Of a stretch of DNA of 64,000 nt, positions 36,196-50,266 are shown piece by piece. Origin of the DNA: Acidovorax sp. sic0104 (GTDB lineage: Bacteria > Pseudomonadota > Gammaproteobacteria > Burkholderiales > Burkholderiaceae_C). The notes beneath the pieces were generated by a model. It saw only the letters and a list, made by a program, of their open reading frames with translations, made no database searches and was not told where the DNA came from. Made by a program: the position numbers and the translations under genes. The stretch covers positions 1-64,000 of the forward strand of contig NZ_JAHUWH010000004.1 of assembly GCF_019219095.1 (NCBI RefSeq), read 5' to 3'. Numbering within the stretch: the first letter of the stretch is position 1; each line of letters begins with the position of its first letter.

Positions 36196-37857
36196 ATGGC
36201 AACCGTTCATCCCGCACCGCGGCCGATGTCGCCCGAAGAGAGGAAGGTCATCTTCGCGTCGTCGCTCGGCACTGTTTTCGAGTGGTACGACTTTTACCTG
36301 TACGGCTCGCTCGCGGCCATCATCGCCAAGCAGTTCTTCAGCGGCCTGGATGCCGGCTCGGCGTTCATCTTCGCGCTGCTGGCGTTTGCCGCGGGCTTCA
36401 TCGTGCGTCCCTTCGGTGCCATCTTCTTTGGCCGCCTGGGCGACATGATCGGCCGCAAGTACACCTTCCTGGTCACCATCCTGATCATGGGTCTGTCGAC
36501 CTTCATCGTCGGCATCCTGCCCACGTATGCCTCCATCGGCGTGGCCGCTCCGGTCATCCTGATCGTGCTGCGCCTGCTGCAGGGCCTGGCCCTGGGCGGT
36601 GAGTACGGCGGTGCTGCGACGTATGTGGCCGAGCACGCCCCGCACGGCAAGCGTGGCGCCTACACCGCCTGGATCCAGACCACGGCCACGCTGGGCCTGT
36701 TCCTGTCGCTGATGGTGATCCTGGGTACCCGCACGGCGATGGGCGAAGAAGCCTTTGCCGATTGGGGCTGGCGCATTCCGTTCATCGTGTCGATCCTGCT
36801 CCTGGCCATCTCGGTCTGGATCCGCCTGTCGATGAACGAATCCCCCGCCTTCCAGAAGATGAAGGCAGAGGGCAAGACCTCCAAGGCCCCGCTCAAGGAG
36901 TCCTTCGGCGAGTGGAAGAATCTCAAGATCGTGATCCTGGCACTGGTGGGCCTGACAGCCGGCCAGGCCGTGGTCTGGTACTCCGGCCAGTTCTACGCGC
37001 TGTTCTTCCTGACACAGGCGCTCAAGGTGGATGGCGCGACCGCCAACATCTTCGTCGCTATCTCGCTGTTGATCGGCACGCCGTTCTTCATCGTGTTCGG
37101 CGCGCTGTCCGACAAGATCGGCCGCAAGCCCATCATCCTGGCAGGCTGCCTGCTGGCTGCGGTGACGTACTTCCCCGTGTTCGGTGCGCTGACCAAGGCG
37201 GCCAACCCCGCCCTGGCCGAAGCGCAAGCCAAGAACCAGGTGGTCGTGACGGCCAACCCCGACGAGTGCTCGTTCCAGTTCAACCCCACCGGCACCACCA
37301 AGTTCACCAGCTCGTGCGACATCGCCAAGCAGGTGCTGGCCGGCGCTTCGGTGAGCTACGAGAACGCCACGGCTGCAGCCGGAACGCCCGCAACGATCAA
37401 GATTGGCGAGACGGTCATCACGTCCTATACCAGCAAGGGCCTGCCCGCTGACGAAGCCAAGAAGAAGGACGGCGAGTTCAAGAAGGCCGTGGCCGATGCC
37501 CTGAAGGCTGCAGGCTACCCCACCAAGGCAGACCCTGCCCGCATCGACAAGGTCATGGTCGTCGTGATCCTGACCTATCTCGTGCTGCTGGTGACCATGG
37601 TGTACGGGCCTATTGCCGCCATGCTGGTGGAAATGTTCCCGACCCGCATCCGCTACACGTCCATGTCCCTGCCGTACCACATCGGCAACGGCTGGTTCGG
37701 CGGCCTGCTGCCCACCACGGCGTTCGCCATCGTGGCCCAGACCGGCAACATGTACAACGGCCTGTGGTATCCCATCATCATCGCCGGCGCGACGGTGGTG
37801 ATCGGTGGCCTGTTCATCAAGGAAACCAAGGACGTGGACATCTACGCCAACGACTGA
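36196..37857 (+). CDS. MFS transporter, metabolite:H+ symporter (MHS) family
   Basis: A 553-residue, 12-helix transporter. The MHS hallmark GTVFEWYDFYLYGSLA (in helix 1), the loop GRLGDMIGRKYTFL, the LGGEYGGAATYVAEHAP segment and the second-half loop GALSDKIGRKPI identify the family. Members carry organic acids, sugars acids or betaines; substrate is not readable. An extra soluble segment of about 115 residues (about 335-455, Ala/Lys-rich, with two cysteines: DECSFQFNPTGTTKF and SSCDIAKQVL) sits between two helices of the second half, making it longer than the usual 430-450. AGGAG precedes the ATG. Confidence 0.92.
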   Translation: MATVHPAPRPMSPEERKVIFASSLGTVFEWYDFYLYGSLAAIIAKQFFSGLDAGSAFIFALLAFAAGFIVRPFGAIFFGRLGDMIGRKYTFLVTILIMGLSTFIVGILPTYASIGVAAPVILIVLRLLQGLALGGEYGGAATYVAEHAPHGKRGAYTAWIQTTATLGLFLSLMVILGTRTAMGEEAFADWGWRIPFIVSILLLAISVWIRLSMNESPAFQKMKAEGKTSKAPLKESFGEWKNLKIVILALVGLTAGQAVVWYSGQFYALFFLTQALKVDGATANIFVAISLLIGTPFFIVFGALSDKIGRKPIILAGCLLAAVTYFPVFGALTKAANPALAEAQAKNQVVVTANPDECSFQFNPTGTTKFTSSCDIAKQVLAGASVSYENATAAAGTPATIKIGETVITSYTSKGLPADEAKKKDGEFKKAVADALKAAGYPTKADPARIDKVMVVVILTYLVLLVTMVYGPIAAMLVEMFPTRIRYTSMSLPYHIGNGWFGGLLPTTAFAIVAQTGNMYNGLWYPIIIAGATVVIGGLFIKETKDVDIYAND

Positions 37858-37898
37858 CCGGCACGGATGGAAAAGATCGTCATTGATTGACGGGTGTA

Positions 37899-37928
37899 CA
37901 GGGCCCGCCCCGCAAGGGACGGGCCCTG
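37899..37928 (+). terminator. Possible terminator hairpin after the MHS transporter
   Basis: CAGGGCCCG pairs with CGGGCCCTG around CCCCGCAAGGGA, a very stable GC stem. Only TGTT follows, so it is a weak intrinsic terminator or an mRNA end-stabiliser. Confidence 0.5.
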
Positions 37929-38028
37929 TGTTCCATCAAGGGGCTTGTACCTGCTGCACCAGTACAACCGACAACGCCGCGCAACAGGCTCCTTGATTGA
38001 ACAAACCCATCCCCTAGGAGAAATTGAT

Positions 38029-38229
38029 ATGTGGAAGATTGCTGTTGGCTTCGTTTTGTTCGCGGCCCTGTCGATGTACGTGATCATCAAGGCGGGCGAC
38101 AAGGCCGACATGGGTGGTGAAAAGCATGGCGCCGATGCCGTGCATGCGCCTGAGTCGCCAGCGAGCGCGCCAGCACCGGTGGCGGCGCCCGCCGCTTCGA
38201 CCCCGGCGTCCGCTGCCAGCGCTCAGTGA
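38029..38229 (+). CDS. Small membrane protein with Ala/Pro tail
   Basis: A 66-residue protein. One N-terminal membrane helix (IAVGFVLFAALSMYVIIKAG, residues 4-23) is followed by a hydrophilic Ala/Pro/Ser-rich tail that could span periplasm. AGGAG lies 8 bp before the ATG at 38029 and a strong terminator follows, which supports a real gene. I do not know a family name. It lies downstream of the MHS transporter and could be its partner or independent. Confidence 0.75.
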   Translation: MWKIAVGFVLFAALSMYVIIKAGDKADMGGEKHGADAVHAPESPASAPAPVAAPAASTPASAASAQ

Positions 38230-38282
38230 TGCTGGTTTGAATGGAGGCCGCGCAGGTGCCGGCCTCTATGAACCCTTAAGGC

Positions 38283-38320
38283 AAAAAGCCCGGTGCCTCC
38301 ATGGCACCGGGCTTTTTTTT
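38283..38320. terminator. Strong Rho-independent terminator, bidirectional
   Basis: AAAAAGCCCGGTGCC pairs perfectly with GGCACCGGGCTTTTT across TCCAT. The A-run and eight-T run serve both strands, between the small membrane protein and the ABC binding-protein gene. Confidence 0.92.
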
Positions 38321-38434
38321 CTCTGCCGGCCTACTTGTTGCTGACTGGAACCACGGCCGAATTCGGCATGAATGAGTGGTGAGAATGGTTGAAATAAGCT
38401 GATATGCGGCGCTGCGACTGCTCCTTGAGCGCCC

Positions 38435-39559
38435 TCAGCGCTTGAAACGCCCGTCGCTGCCGATGATGGACAGGTCCGAGAAGTCCAGCCCGGTGTGGTC
38501 GGAGGGGCTGTAGCTCAGCTCCAGACCACCCAGGTCCCACTTCCTGATGCTTTCCAGGCCCGCGTGAAGCTTGGCGCGGTCAGGTTTGGGACCTGCGCGC
38601 TTGAGGCCTTCGATCAACACCTTCGCGCTCACGAAACCCTCGACCATGGCGGGCGTGAGGTCGCTGATGTTCTTGGCGCGGGCCAGGTCCATCGCTTCCT
38701 TGATGACCGCGTAGCTCAGGGAGCGCTCGGAGGGGAACACCTGCGTGACCACGACGCCCCGGGCCTGCTCGCCCAGCGCCTTCACGAAGCCGCCCGAGGC
38801 ATTGTTGGACAGGGTGACGATCTGGCCGGTCACGCCTGCGGCGCGCAGTGCCTTGATGCCGTCAACCACCGCAGCGCCCGTGCCGATGAAGATCACTGCC
38901 TGGGGCTGCTTGCCCGCCACGCGGGGCGCGATGGCGCTGTAGTCGGGCTTGGCGCGGTCGAACTTCTCGATGAACGCGGCTTCCAGGTTGTTGGCCTTGA
39001 AGCCGATCTGCGCTCCGGCCAGGCCGTCGGCGCCGAAAGTGTCGTCCACGTGCACCACGCCGATGCGCTTGATGCCCAGCGTGTTCAGGTGCGTGATGGC
39101 TTTTTCGACTTCGCGCTGGTAGGCGGCACGCACATTGAAGACATATTTGCTGACTGGCTGGTGCAGAGCGATGGCGCCCGTGGACGGGCCCACGAGCGGC
39201 ACGCCGTGTTGTTCGAGCAGCGGCACGATGCCCTGCGTGTGCGGCGTACCGCGCGTCATGAACATGCCGATCACGTTCTTCTGCTCGATCAGCGTCCTGG
39301 TGTTCTCGAGCGTGAGCTTGGGGTCGAACTTGTCGTCCAGCAGGACCAGCTCCACCTGCTGCCCACCCACGCCGCCGCGCGCGTTCACGTGGTCGATGTA
39401 CAGTGCCGCGCCTTGCGTGGATTCGGCCACGGTGGCGGCGGCCGAGCCGGTCACTCCCACCGTCTGCCCGATGAGAAGCTGCGCGTGGGCCGTGTGCGCC
39501 ATGCCGAACGCCAGCGCCAACAGCGCCGCGCCTTTGCCCAGGGAATCAATCACTGTCAT
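38435..39559 (-). CDS. ABC transporter substrate-binding protein (LivK type), paralogue 1
   Basis: A 374-residue periplasmic binding protein of the branched-chain amino acid/aromatic type. It has an N-terminal signal peptide (ALLALAFGMAHTAHA) and LIGQTVGVTGSAAATVAEST as mature start; RGGVGGQQVELVLLDDKFDPK is the typical second segment. It shares the C-terminal ending LDFSDLSIIGSDGRFKR and much else with the gene upstream, so the two arose by tandem duplication. No permease or ATPase is beside it. The ligand is unknown. Confidence 0.92.
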   Translation of the reverse strand: MTVIDSLGKGAALLALAFGMAHTAHAQLLIGQTVGVTGSAAATVAESTQGAALYIDHVNARGGVGGQQVELVLLDDKFDPKLTLENTRTLIEQKNVIGMFMTRGTPHTQGIVPLLEQHGVPLVGPSTGAIALHQPVSKYVFNVRAAYQREVEKAITHLNTLGIKRIGVVHVDDTFGADGLAGAQIGFKANNLEAAFIEKFDRAKPDYSAIAPRVAGKQPQAVIFIGTGAAVVDGIKALRAAGVTGQIVTLSNNASGGFVKALGEQARGVVVTQVFPSERSLSYAVIKEAMDLARAKNISDLTPAMVEGFVSAKVLIEGLKRAGPKPDRAKLHAGLESIRKWDLGGLELSYSPSDHTGLDFSDLSIIGSDGRFKR

Positions 39560-39683
39560 CGTGAGCCACTTTCTGGTGAGGGGGCCGAGTTTAGGGATGG
39601 ATGGTCACCGGGCATCCGTAGAAGTGCGTAGTACGGTTGCTCGCCTGCACATTGTGCGGCAGGCCTTGCGGCCTGCCTCAGCA

Positions 39684-40802
39684 TCATCTTCTGAACTTGC
39701 CGTCGGTGCCGATGATGGACAAGTCTGCGAAGTCCAGGCCGGTGTGGTCATCCGCGCTGTAGCTCACTTCCAGCCCGCCCAGGTCCAGCTTCTTGATGCC
39801 TTCCAGGCCAGCGTGGATCTTCTCGCGCGTGGGCTTGGGGCCGGCGCGCCGCAGACCTTCCACCAGTACCTTGGCCGCCGCGAAGCCTTCCAGCATGGCG
39901 GGGCTGATGTCGCCTGCGCCCTTGGCCTTGGCCAGCTCCTGTGCCTCCTTCACCATGGGATAGGTCACGGCCCGCTCGTTGGGGTAGACCTGCGTCACGA
40001 TCACGCCGCGGGCGTTGGCGCCCAGGCTCTTGATGAAGCCGCCTGATGCATTGTTGGACAGCGTCACGATCTGCGCCGCCGAGCCGGCCGCGCGGAACGC
40101 GGTGCTGGCCTCCACCACGGTCGAGCCTGAGGCGATGATCAGTACGGCTTGCGTGTCGGCCTTGGCCACCTTGGCGGCGATGGGAGTGAAGTCCGGCTTC
40201 GCGCGGTCGAACTTCTCCAGGGCCACGGGCGTGAGCTTGGCGCCCGCCAGGCCTTTTTGCGCGCCCGCGACGCCGTCGGCGCCAAAGCTGTCGTCCGCGT
40301 ACACCACGCCGATGCGCGTGATCCCCATGGAGGCCAGGTGGGTCATCGCCTTTTCGGCCTCGCGCTGGTAGGTGGCGCGCACATTGAAGATGTACTTGCG
40401 CACGGGCTGGTGCAGGACCATCGCCCCGGTGGAGGGCGCCACCAGGGCCACGCCGTGCTTCTCCAGCAGCGGGATCATGGCTTCGGTGTGCGGCGTGCCC
40501 CGCGTGAGGAACAGCGCCACCACGTTCTGCTCTTCGATCAGCTTGCGTGCGTTCTCGGCGGCGATCTTGGGGTCGAACTTGTCGTCCAGCGACGTGAGCT
40601 CGATCTTCTGGCCATGCACGCCGCCCTTGGCATTGACCATGTCGATGTAGAGCTTGGCGCCGTCGGTCGTCTCCTTCACGCCTGCGGCCACCTGCCCCGA
40701 AAAACCTGCGGTCTGCCCGATCAGTATCTGCGCATGGCCGGCCGTGGCCAGGCCGAGCGCAAGGGCCGTGGCTGCCGTCCACTGAATCTGCCATTTGTTC
40801 AT
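39684..40802 (-). CDS. ABC transporter substrate-binding protein (LivK type), paralogue 2
   Basis: A 372-residue binding protein with signal peptide (TALALGLATAGHA) and mature ILIGQTAGFSGQVAAGVKE. It shares with paralogue 1 the blocks KGGVHGQKIELTSLDDKFDP, FLTRGTPHTEAMIPLLEKHG and LDFADLSIIGTDGKFRR. The two genes are in the same orientation, 124 bp apart. In this family, orphan binding proteins often share one membrane complex encoded elsewhere. AGGAGA before the ATG is good. Confidence 0.92.
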   Translation of the reverse strand: MNKWQIQWTAATALALGLATAGHAQILIGQTAGFSGQVAAGVKETTDGAKLYIDMVNAKGGVHGQKIELTSLDDKFDPKIAAENARKLIEEQNVVALFLTRGTPHTEAMIPLLEKHGVALVAPSTGAMVLHQPVRKYIFNVRATYQREAEKAMTHLASMGITRIGVVYADDSFGADGVAGAQKGLAGAKLTPVALEKFDRAKPDFTPIAAKVAKADTQAVLIIASGSTVVEASTAFRAAGSAAQIVTLSNNASGGFIKSLGANARGVIVTQVYPNERAVTYPMVKEAQELAKAKGAGDISPAMLEGFAAAKVLVEGLRRAGPKPTREKIHAGLEGIKKLDLGGLEVSYSADDHTGLDFADLSIIGTDGKFRR

Positions 40803-41020
40803 GCTTGTCTCCTGCTTGTGTCTTTGCGTAAAAGTCCAGTCTAAGCGCTTGTATTTGAAGCCTTCAAAGGGTTTGTTCCGAGAAAAGCACCCCCTGGTTC
40901 AAGGGGCTTTGCGCTTTGTCAAACGCTGGCGCAGCGGGTTCCGGGGGTAATCCGGGCGGCCGGGCAGGGCGGGCCCGCCGTCCCTAGAATGTTCCGCCTC
41001 ACTCCAGAAAGACCGCTTTC

Positions 41021-46963
<5,943 letters not shown>

Positions 46964-47152
46964 GGGGAGGGTGACTGGTGCGGGACGACGCCGCGGCGTA
47001 CGCCGCTGTCGGCCCGCGTCCTACGTGTACCGCAGAACATGCCGCACGTGGGGTGGGAGGCGGGTTTTCTAGGATGCGTAGCAGGGGTTGGCGCTGTGGT
47101 GCGATGGCCCCGGGCAACAAAACTTCTCCAACTCCAACGGACACCCATCACC

Positions 47153-47653
47153 ATGAAATCACTGCTCAAGACCTGCGCTGCGCTGGCAGCCACCTCTGTT
47201 TTGCTGGTCGCTTGCGGCGGCGGCAACGACGACGACCCGACGCCCAGCAACGAGCCCGGCGTGCTGACCGTGACGGGCGCTTCCGTGGACGGCCTCAACG
47301 GCGTGTATGGCAACGGTACGGTCAACCTGACCGATGTGGACAAGCGCAATCCCGTGGGTTCCGTGCCCGAGCTGTGCGCGTTCAACTTCGACGGCATCGG
47401 CAAGGTGGGCTCCTCGGCACTGGCTTTTGGTGACATCCGCTACCGCCCTGATGCGACGGGCCTGCACCAAGTCTTTCTCACCTTCGACGGCAAGGAATAC
47501 GCCAGCGGCGAGCCCACCGACACGGCCGTGGTGCGTGAAAGCAACCAGATCCGTTTCACCAGCAAGGTGCTGACCGCCACCGACGGCTCCAACAACACAC
47601 TGCGCGTGAGCGGTGTGATCCCCATGCGGCCCAACCGCCCCAGCGGCTGCTGA
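47153..47653 (+). CDS. Small lipoprotein of unknown function
   Basis: A 166-residue predicted lipoprotein with hydrophobic leader and lipobox LLVAC (Cys21), then a GGGNDDDPTPSNEPG linker. The mature part is hydrophilic with beta-type segments (LTVTGASVDGLNGVYGNGTV, HQVFLTFDGKEYAS) and two further Cys. The linker and leader resemble the lipoprotein at 15454, but the bodies differ. A terminator follows at about 47741-47791. No family name recognised. Confidence 0.85.
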   Translation: MKSLLKTCAALAATSVLLVACGGGNDDDPTPSNEPGVLTVTGASVDGLNGVYGNGTVNLTDVDKRNPVGSVPELCAFNFDGIGKVGSSALAFGDIRYRPDATGLHQVFLTFDGKEYASGEPTDTAVVRESNQIRFTSKVLTATDGSNNTLRVSGVIPMRPNRPSGC

Positions 47654-47740
47654 TGAGCATTTGAACCCGGCCGCCGCAATGCCTTGGCGACGGGGCGCTG
47701 CGTCCGGCCACCTGGTCCCTGTGTAGCTTGTCTCCCTCGC

Positions 47741-47791
47741 CGGCCCCTGGCCGGATTCGGCCCCGCGGCTCTGGCTGCCAGGGCCTTTTTT
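47741..47791 (+). terminator. Rho-independent terminator after the small lipoprotein
   Basis: GGCCCCTGGC pairs with GCCAGGGCC (one bulge) across an internal GC-rich loop and is followed by TTTTTT. It lies about 90 bp after the lipoprotein stop. Confidence 0.65.
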
Positions 47792-47885
47792 GCATGGCCC
47801 GATGCCGGCCCGGCGCAGCGCAGCGTGGCGCTGCGAAAGCACGTTGGCGGCCACCCCGCATGCAGGTGGTCGGCACAATGGCGCC

Positions 47886-48233
47886 ATGACCTTCCCACCC
47901 GCACGCCACGCCGTGGTCTGGCTGCAGCCCGAGGCGCCCCCCAAGCCTGCCGTGGGCGCGCCCTGCAACGGCTGCGGCCTGTGCTGCCTGGCCGAGCCGT
48001 GCCCGCTGGGCATGCTGGTGTCGAGGCGCCGCCGGGGCGCCTGCCGGGCACTGCGGTGGGACGATGTGCAGGCGCGTTATCTTTGCGGCATGGTGGCCGA
48101 CCCGGGTGGCGTGACCGGCGTGCGCCAGGGCTGGATCACTGCACCCCTGGCCTGGCTGGCAAGCCGTTGGATCGCTGCGGGTGTGGGGTGCGATGCCGAC
48201 CTGGCAGCCGCCGACACGCCGCCCCCTGGTTGA
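47886..48233 (+). CDS. YkgJ-like cysteine-cluster protein
   Basis: A 115-residue protein. The N-terminal cluster CNGCGLCCLAEPCPLG and a later C...C (RGACRAL, YLCGM) match zinc/iron-chelating YkgJ-type domains. No signal peptide. Downstream TM-like segment ITAPLAWLASRWIAAGV is only weakly hydrophobic. Function is unknown. It is followed by a 60-bp repeat and then the Lrp gene. Confidence 0.8.
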   Translation: MTFPPARHAVVWLQPEAPPKPAVGAPCNGCGLCCLAEPCPLGMLVSRRRRGACRALRWDDVQARYLCGMVADPGGVTGVRQGWITAPLAWLASRWIAAGVGCDADLAAADTPPPG

Positions 48234-48289
48234 AGCCTGTGGGCAGGCCCGTCGGGCGCGTGGGCCCTGCGCTTCGTCGATTACCGCCA

Positions 48290-48355
48290 TTTTGCTATCG
48301 AAAAGATAGCTATTTGCGCTCTTCCAGCAAGCGCCAGGCAGCGATTCTTGTCGAA
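48290..48355. repeat. Interspersed 60-bp repeat, copy 6
   Basis: TTTTGCTATCGAAAAGATAG, CTATTTGCGCTCTTCCAGCAAGC and a GCCAGGCAGCGATTCTTG tail. Intergenic between the Cys-cluster protein and the Lrp regulator. The TTGCTATC/GATAGC hairpin is clear here. Confidence 0.85.
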
Positions 48356-48475
48356 ATCCGGGGCGCCGCGCCCGGTGGGCAGCCGCAGGCCTGCAACGCG
48401 CGGAGCCGCCCGCCAGTTCGATGGTGGGCGTGGCCAGCGGCAGAATCTGGCGTTCTGATCACCCAGAGACCCACT

Positions 48476-48907
48476 ATGAACAGGCTGGACGACACCGACC
48501 GCGAAATCCTCAGCATCCTGCGGGCCGACGCGCGCACGCCCGTGGCCACGCTGGCGCAAAAGCTGCGCGTCTCGCGCGGCACCGTGCAGAACCGGCTGCA
48601 CAAGATGGAGGAGGGCGGCGTCATCGTGGGCTATACCGTGCGCCTGCGGCCCGATTCCGAGCCCCAGCGGATCCGAGCGTGGATGAGCATCGCTGTGGAG
48701 GGCAACGCCGCGCCCGAGGTGATCCGCGCGCTGCGTGGCGAGCCGATGGTGGGCACGCTGCACACCACCAACGGCCGCTGGGACATCGTGGCCGAAGTGC
48801 GGGCCGAGAGCCTGGAGGCGTTCGACGCTGCACTGGGCCGCATCCGCCTCACGCCGGGCATCGCGAACACCGAGACCAGCATCCTGCTGTCCACCTACAA
48901 GGCTTGA
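48476..48907 (+). CDS. Lrp/AsnC-family transcriptional regulator
   Basis: A 143-residue regulator. The N-terminal helix-turn-helix is LDDTDREILSILRADARTPV with VATLAQKLRVSRGTVQNRL, and the C-terminal RAM domain has RIRAWMSIAVEGNAAPEVI and VRAESLEAFDAALGRI. Length is slightly below 150, typical. It is followed in the same direction by a Bug binding protein 127 bp away and may control it; the effector is unknown. Confidence 0.9.
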   Translation: MNRLDDTDREILSILRADARTPVATLAQKLRVSRGTVQNRLHKMEEGGVIVGYTVRLRPDSEPQRIRAWMSIAVEGNAAPEVIRALRGEPMVGTLHTTNGRWDIVAEVRAESLEAFDAALGRIRLTPGIANTETSILLSTYKA

Positions 48908-49034
48908 TGTGGCAGGGCCGGGTGCATGGTGGCACCTGGGCGACACAGCGTAGGGGGTTTCCGCAAGACCCCGGCAGCCTCTGCTGCAGTCCAATGGCGG
49001 AGTCTTTTTTCTTGCTTTTTTCAGGAGCCCCGCC

Positions 49035-49997
49035 ATGCAACGTCGCCAGATCATCCAATGGGGAGCCGCCAGCCTCGCCGCCCCCGCATTCATGGCGCAG
49101 GCCCAGAGTTTTCCGAACAAGCCCATCAAGCTCGTGATCGCCTTCCCTGCGGGCGGCCCCACCGACATCACGATGCGCTCGCTGGCCGACAACGCCAGCA
49201 AGATCCTGGGCCAGGCCGTCATTGTGGAGAACAAGCCCGGCGCCGGCGGCACGCTGCCCGCGCAGGCGCTGCAGGGCGCGGCGGCCGACGGCTACACCGT
49301 GGCGCAGATTCCGCTGGGCGTCTTTCGCCTGCCCTACACCACCAAGATCAACTGGGACCCGGTCAAGGACATCAGCTACGTGCTCAACGTCACCGGCTAT
49401 GCGTTCGGCCTGGTGGTGCCTGCCGACTCGCCGCTCAAGACCTGGACGCACTTCGTGGCCTGGGCCAAGGCCAACCCCGGCAAGCTGAGCTACGGCTCCA
49501 CCGGCACCATGACCAGCCCGCACCTGACGATGGAGCTCATCGCGCAGCAACTGGGCATCGAGCTGCTGCACGTGCCCTACAAGGGCAGCGCGGACCTGAT
49601 GCAGTCCATCCTGGGAGGGCAGATCATGGCGGCTGCCGACTCCACCGGCTTTGCACCGCAGGTCGAGGCCGGCAAGCTGCGCGTGCTCAACACCTGGGGC
49701 GCCGAGCGCCTGGCCAAGTTCCCGGATGCGCCCACGCTCAAGGAGCTGGGGCTGAACCTGGTGCAGAACTCGCCGTTCGGCATCGGCGCACCCAAGGGCA
49801 CGCCCGATGCGGTGGTCAAGCGCCTGCACGATGCCTTCAAGCAGGCGATGGAGCAGGACAGCTACAGGACCGCGCTGGCCCGCTACGACATGGTGCCGAT
49901 GTACATGAGCACGTCGGCGTACAAGAAATTCGCGCAGGACACCTTCACGCGCGAGAAGGCGCTGGTGGAAAAACTGGGCCTGGCCAAGCCGGCGTGA
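49035..49997 (+). CDS. Bug-family tripartite tricarboxylate transporter binding protein
   Basis: A 320-residue periplasmic binding protein. It has a signal peptide with Arg-Arg start (MQRRQIIQWGAASLAAPAFMAQAQ), then FPNKPIKLVIAFPAGGPTDI, the typical Bug start, and IVENKPGAGGTLPAQALQ. Ligands of the family are often carboxylates or amides; none is evident here. No TctA/TctB membrane genes lie nearby, which is usual for orphan Bug proteins in betaproteobacteria. AGGAG lies 8-9 bp before the ATG. Confidence 0.92.
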   Translation: MQRRQIIQWGAASLAAPAFMAQAQSFPNKPIKLVIAFPAGGPTDITMRSLADNASKILGQAVIVENKPGAGGTLPAQALQGAAADGYTVAQIPLGVFRLPYTTKINWDPVKDISYVLNVTGYAFGLVVPADSPLKTWTHFVAWAKANPGKLSYGSTGTMTSPHLTMELIAQQLGIELLHVPYKGSADLMQSILGGQIMAAADSTGFAPQVEAGKLRVLNTWGAERLAKFPDAPTLKELGLNLVQNSPFGIGAPKGTPDAVVKRLHDAFKQAMEQDSYRTALARYDMVPMYMSTSAYKKFAQDTFTREKALVEKLGLAKPA

Positions 49998-50122
49998 AGC
50001 TCCCCCTGAGGCGCGTTGCGCCTTCCCCCGCTCTCGCTGCGCTGCGCTGGCGGGAGGGGGACGCCACCGGTGGCCTGGCGAAGCCAGTTCCACGGTGGCA
50101 CTGGCTTTGGGGCGCGCCAGTT
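49995..50122. repeat. Multi-hairpin repeat of the CTCCCCCTGAGGCGC type
   Basis: CTCCCCCTGAGGCGCGTTGCGCC opens with a small GGCGC/GCGCC hairpin, then CCCCCGCTCTCGC...GGCGGGAGGGGG pairs back on itself, and GCCACCGGTGG...CCACGGTGGC forms a third stem around CTGGCGAAGCCAG. I know similar blocks from intergenic regions of Acidovorax-type genomes. Only one copy is seen in this window. The rest of the 269-bp gap before the NYN gene shows no gene. Confidence 0.65.
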
Positions 50123-50266
50123 GCTACCTTTCGCTGGCAAACTCCTGTCACTCAATACCCGCCCCCACGCTATTCATCGGGACCGCGGCGGGGCCTCTGG
50201 AGTGGCGTATGGCGTTCCGTGTGATGATCCGTCCCAACATTGAACGGAACAACACCGCGAGCATTT

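Noticed and set aside
38435-40802. Complete amino acid ABC transporter
   Set aside because: Only binding proteins are present; no permease or ATPase frame lies on either side.
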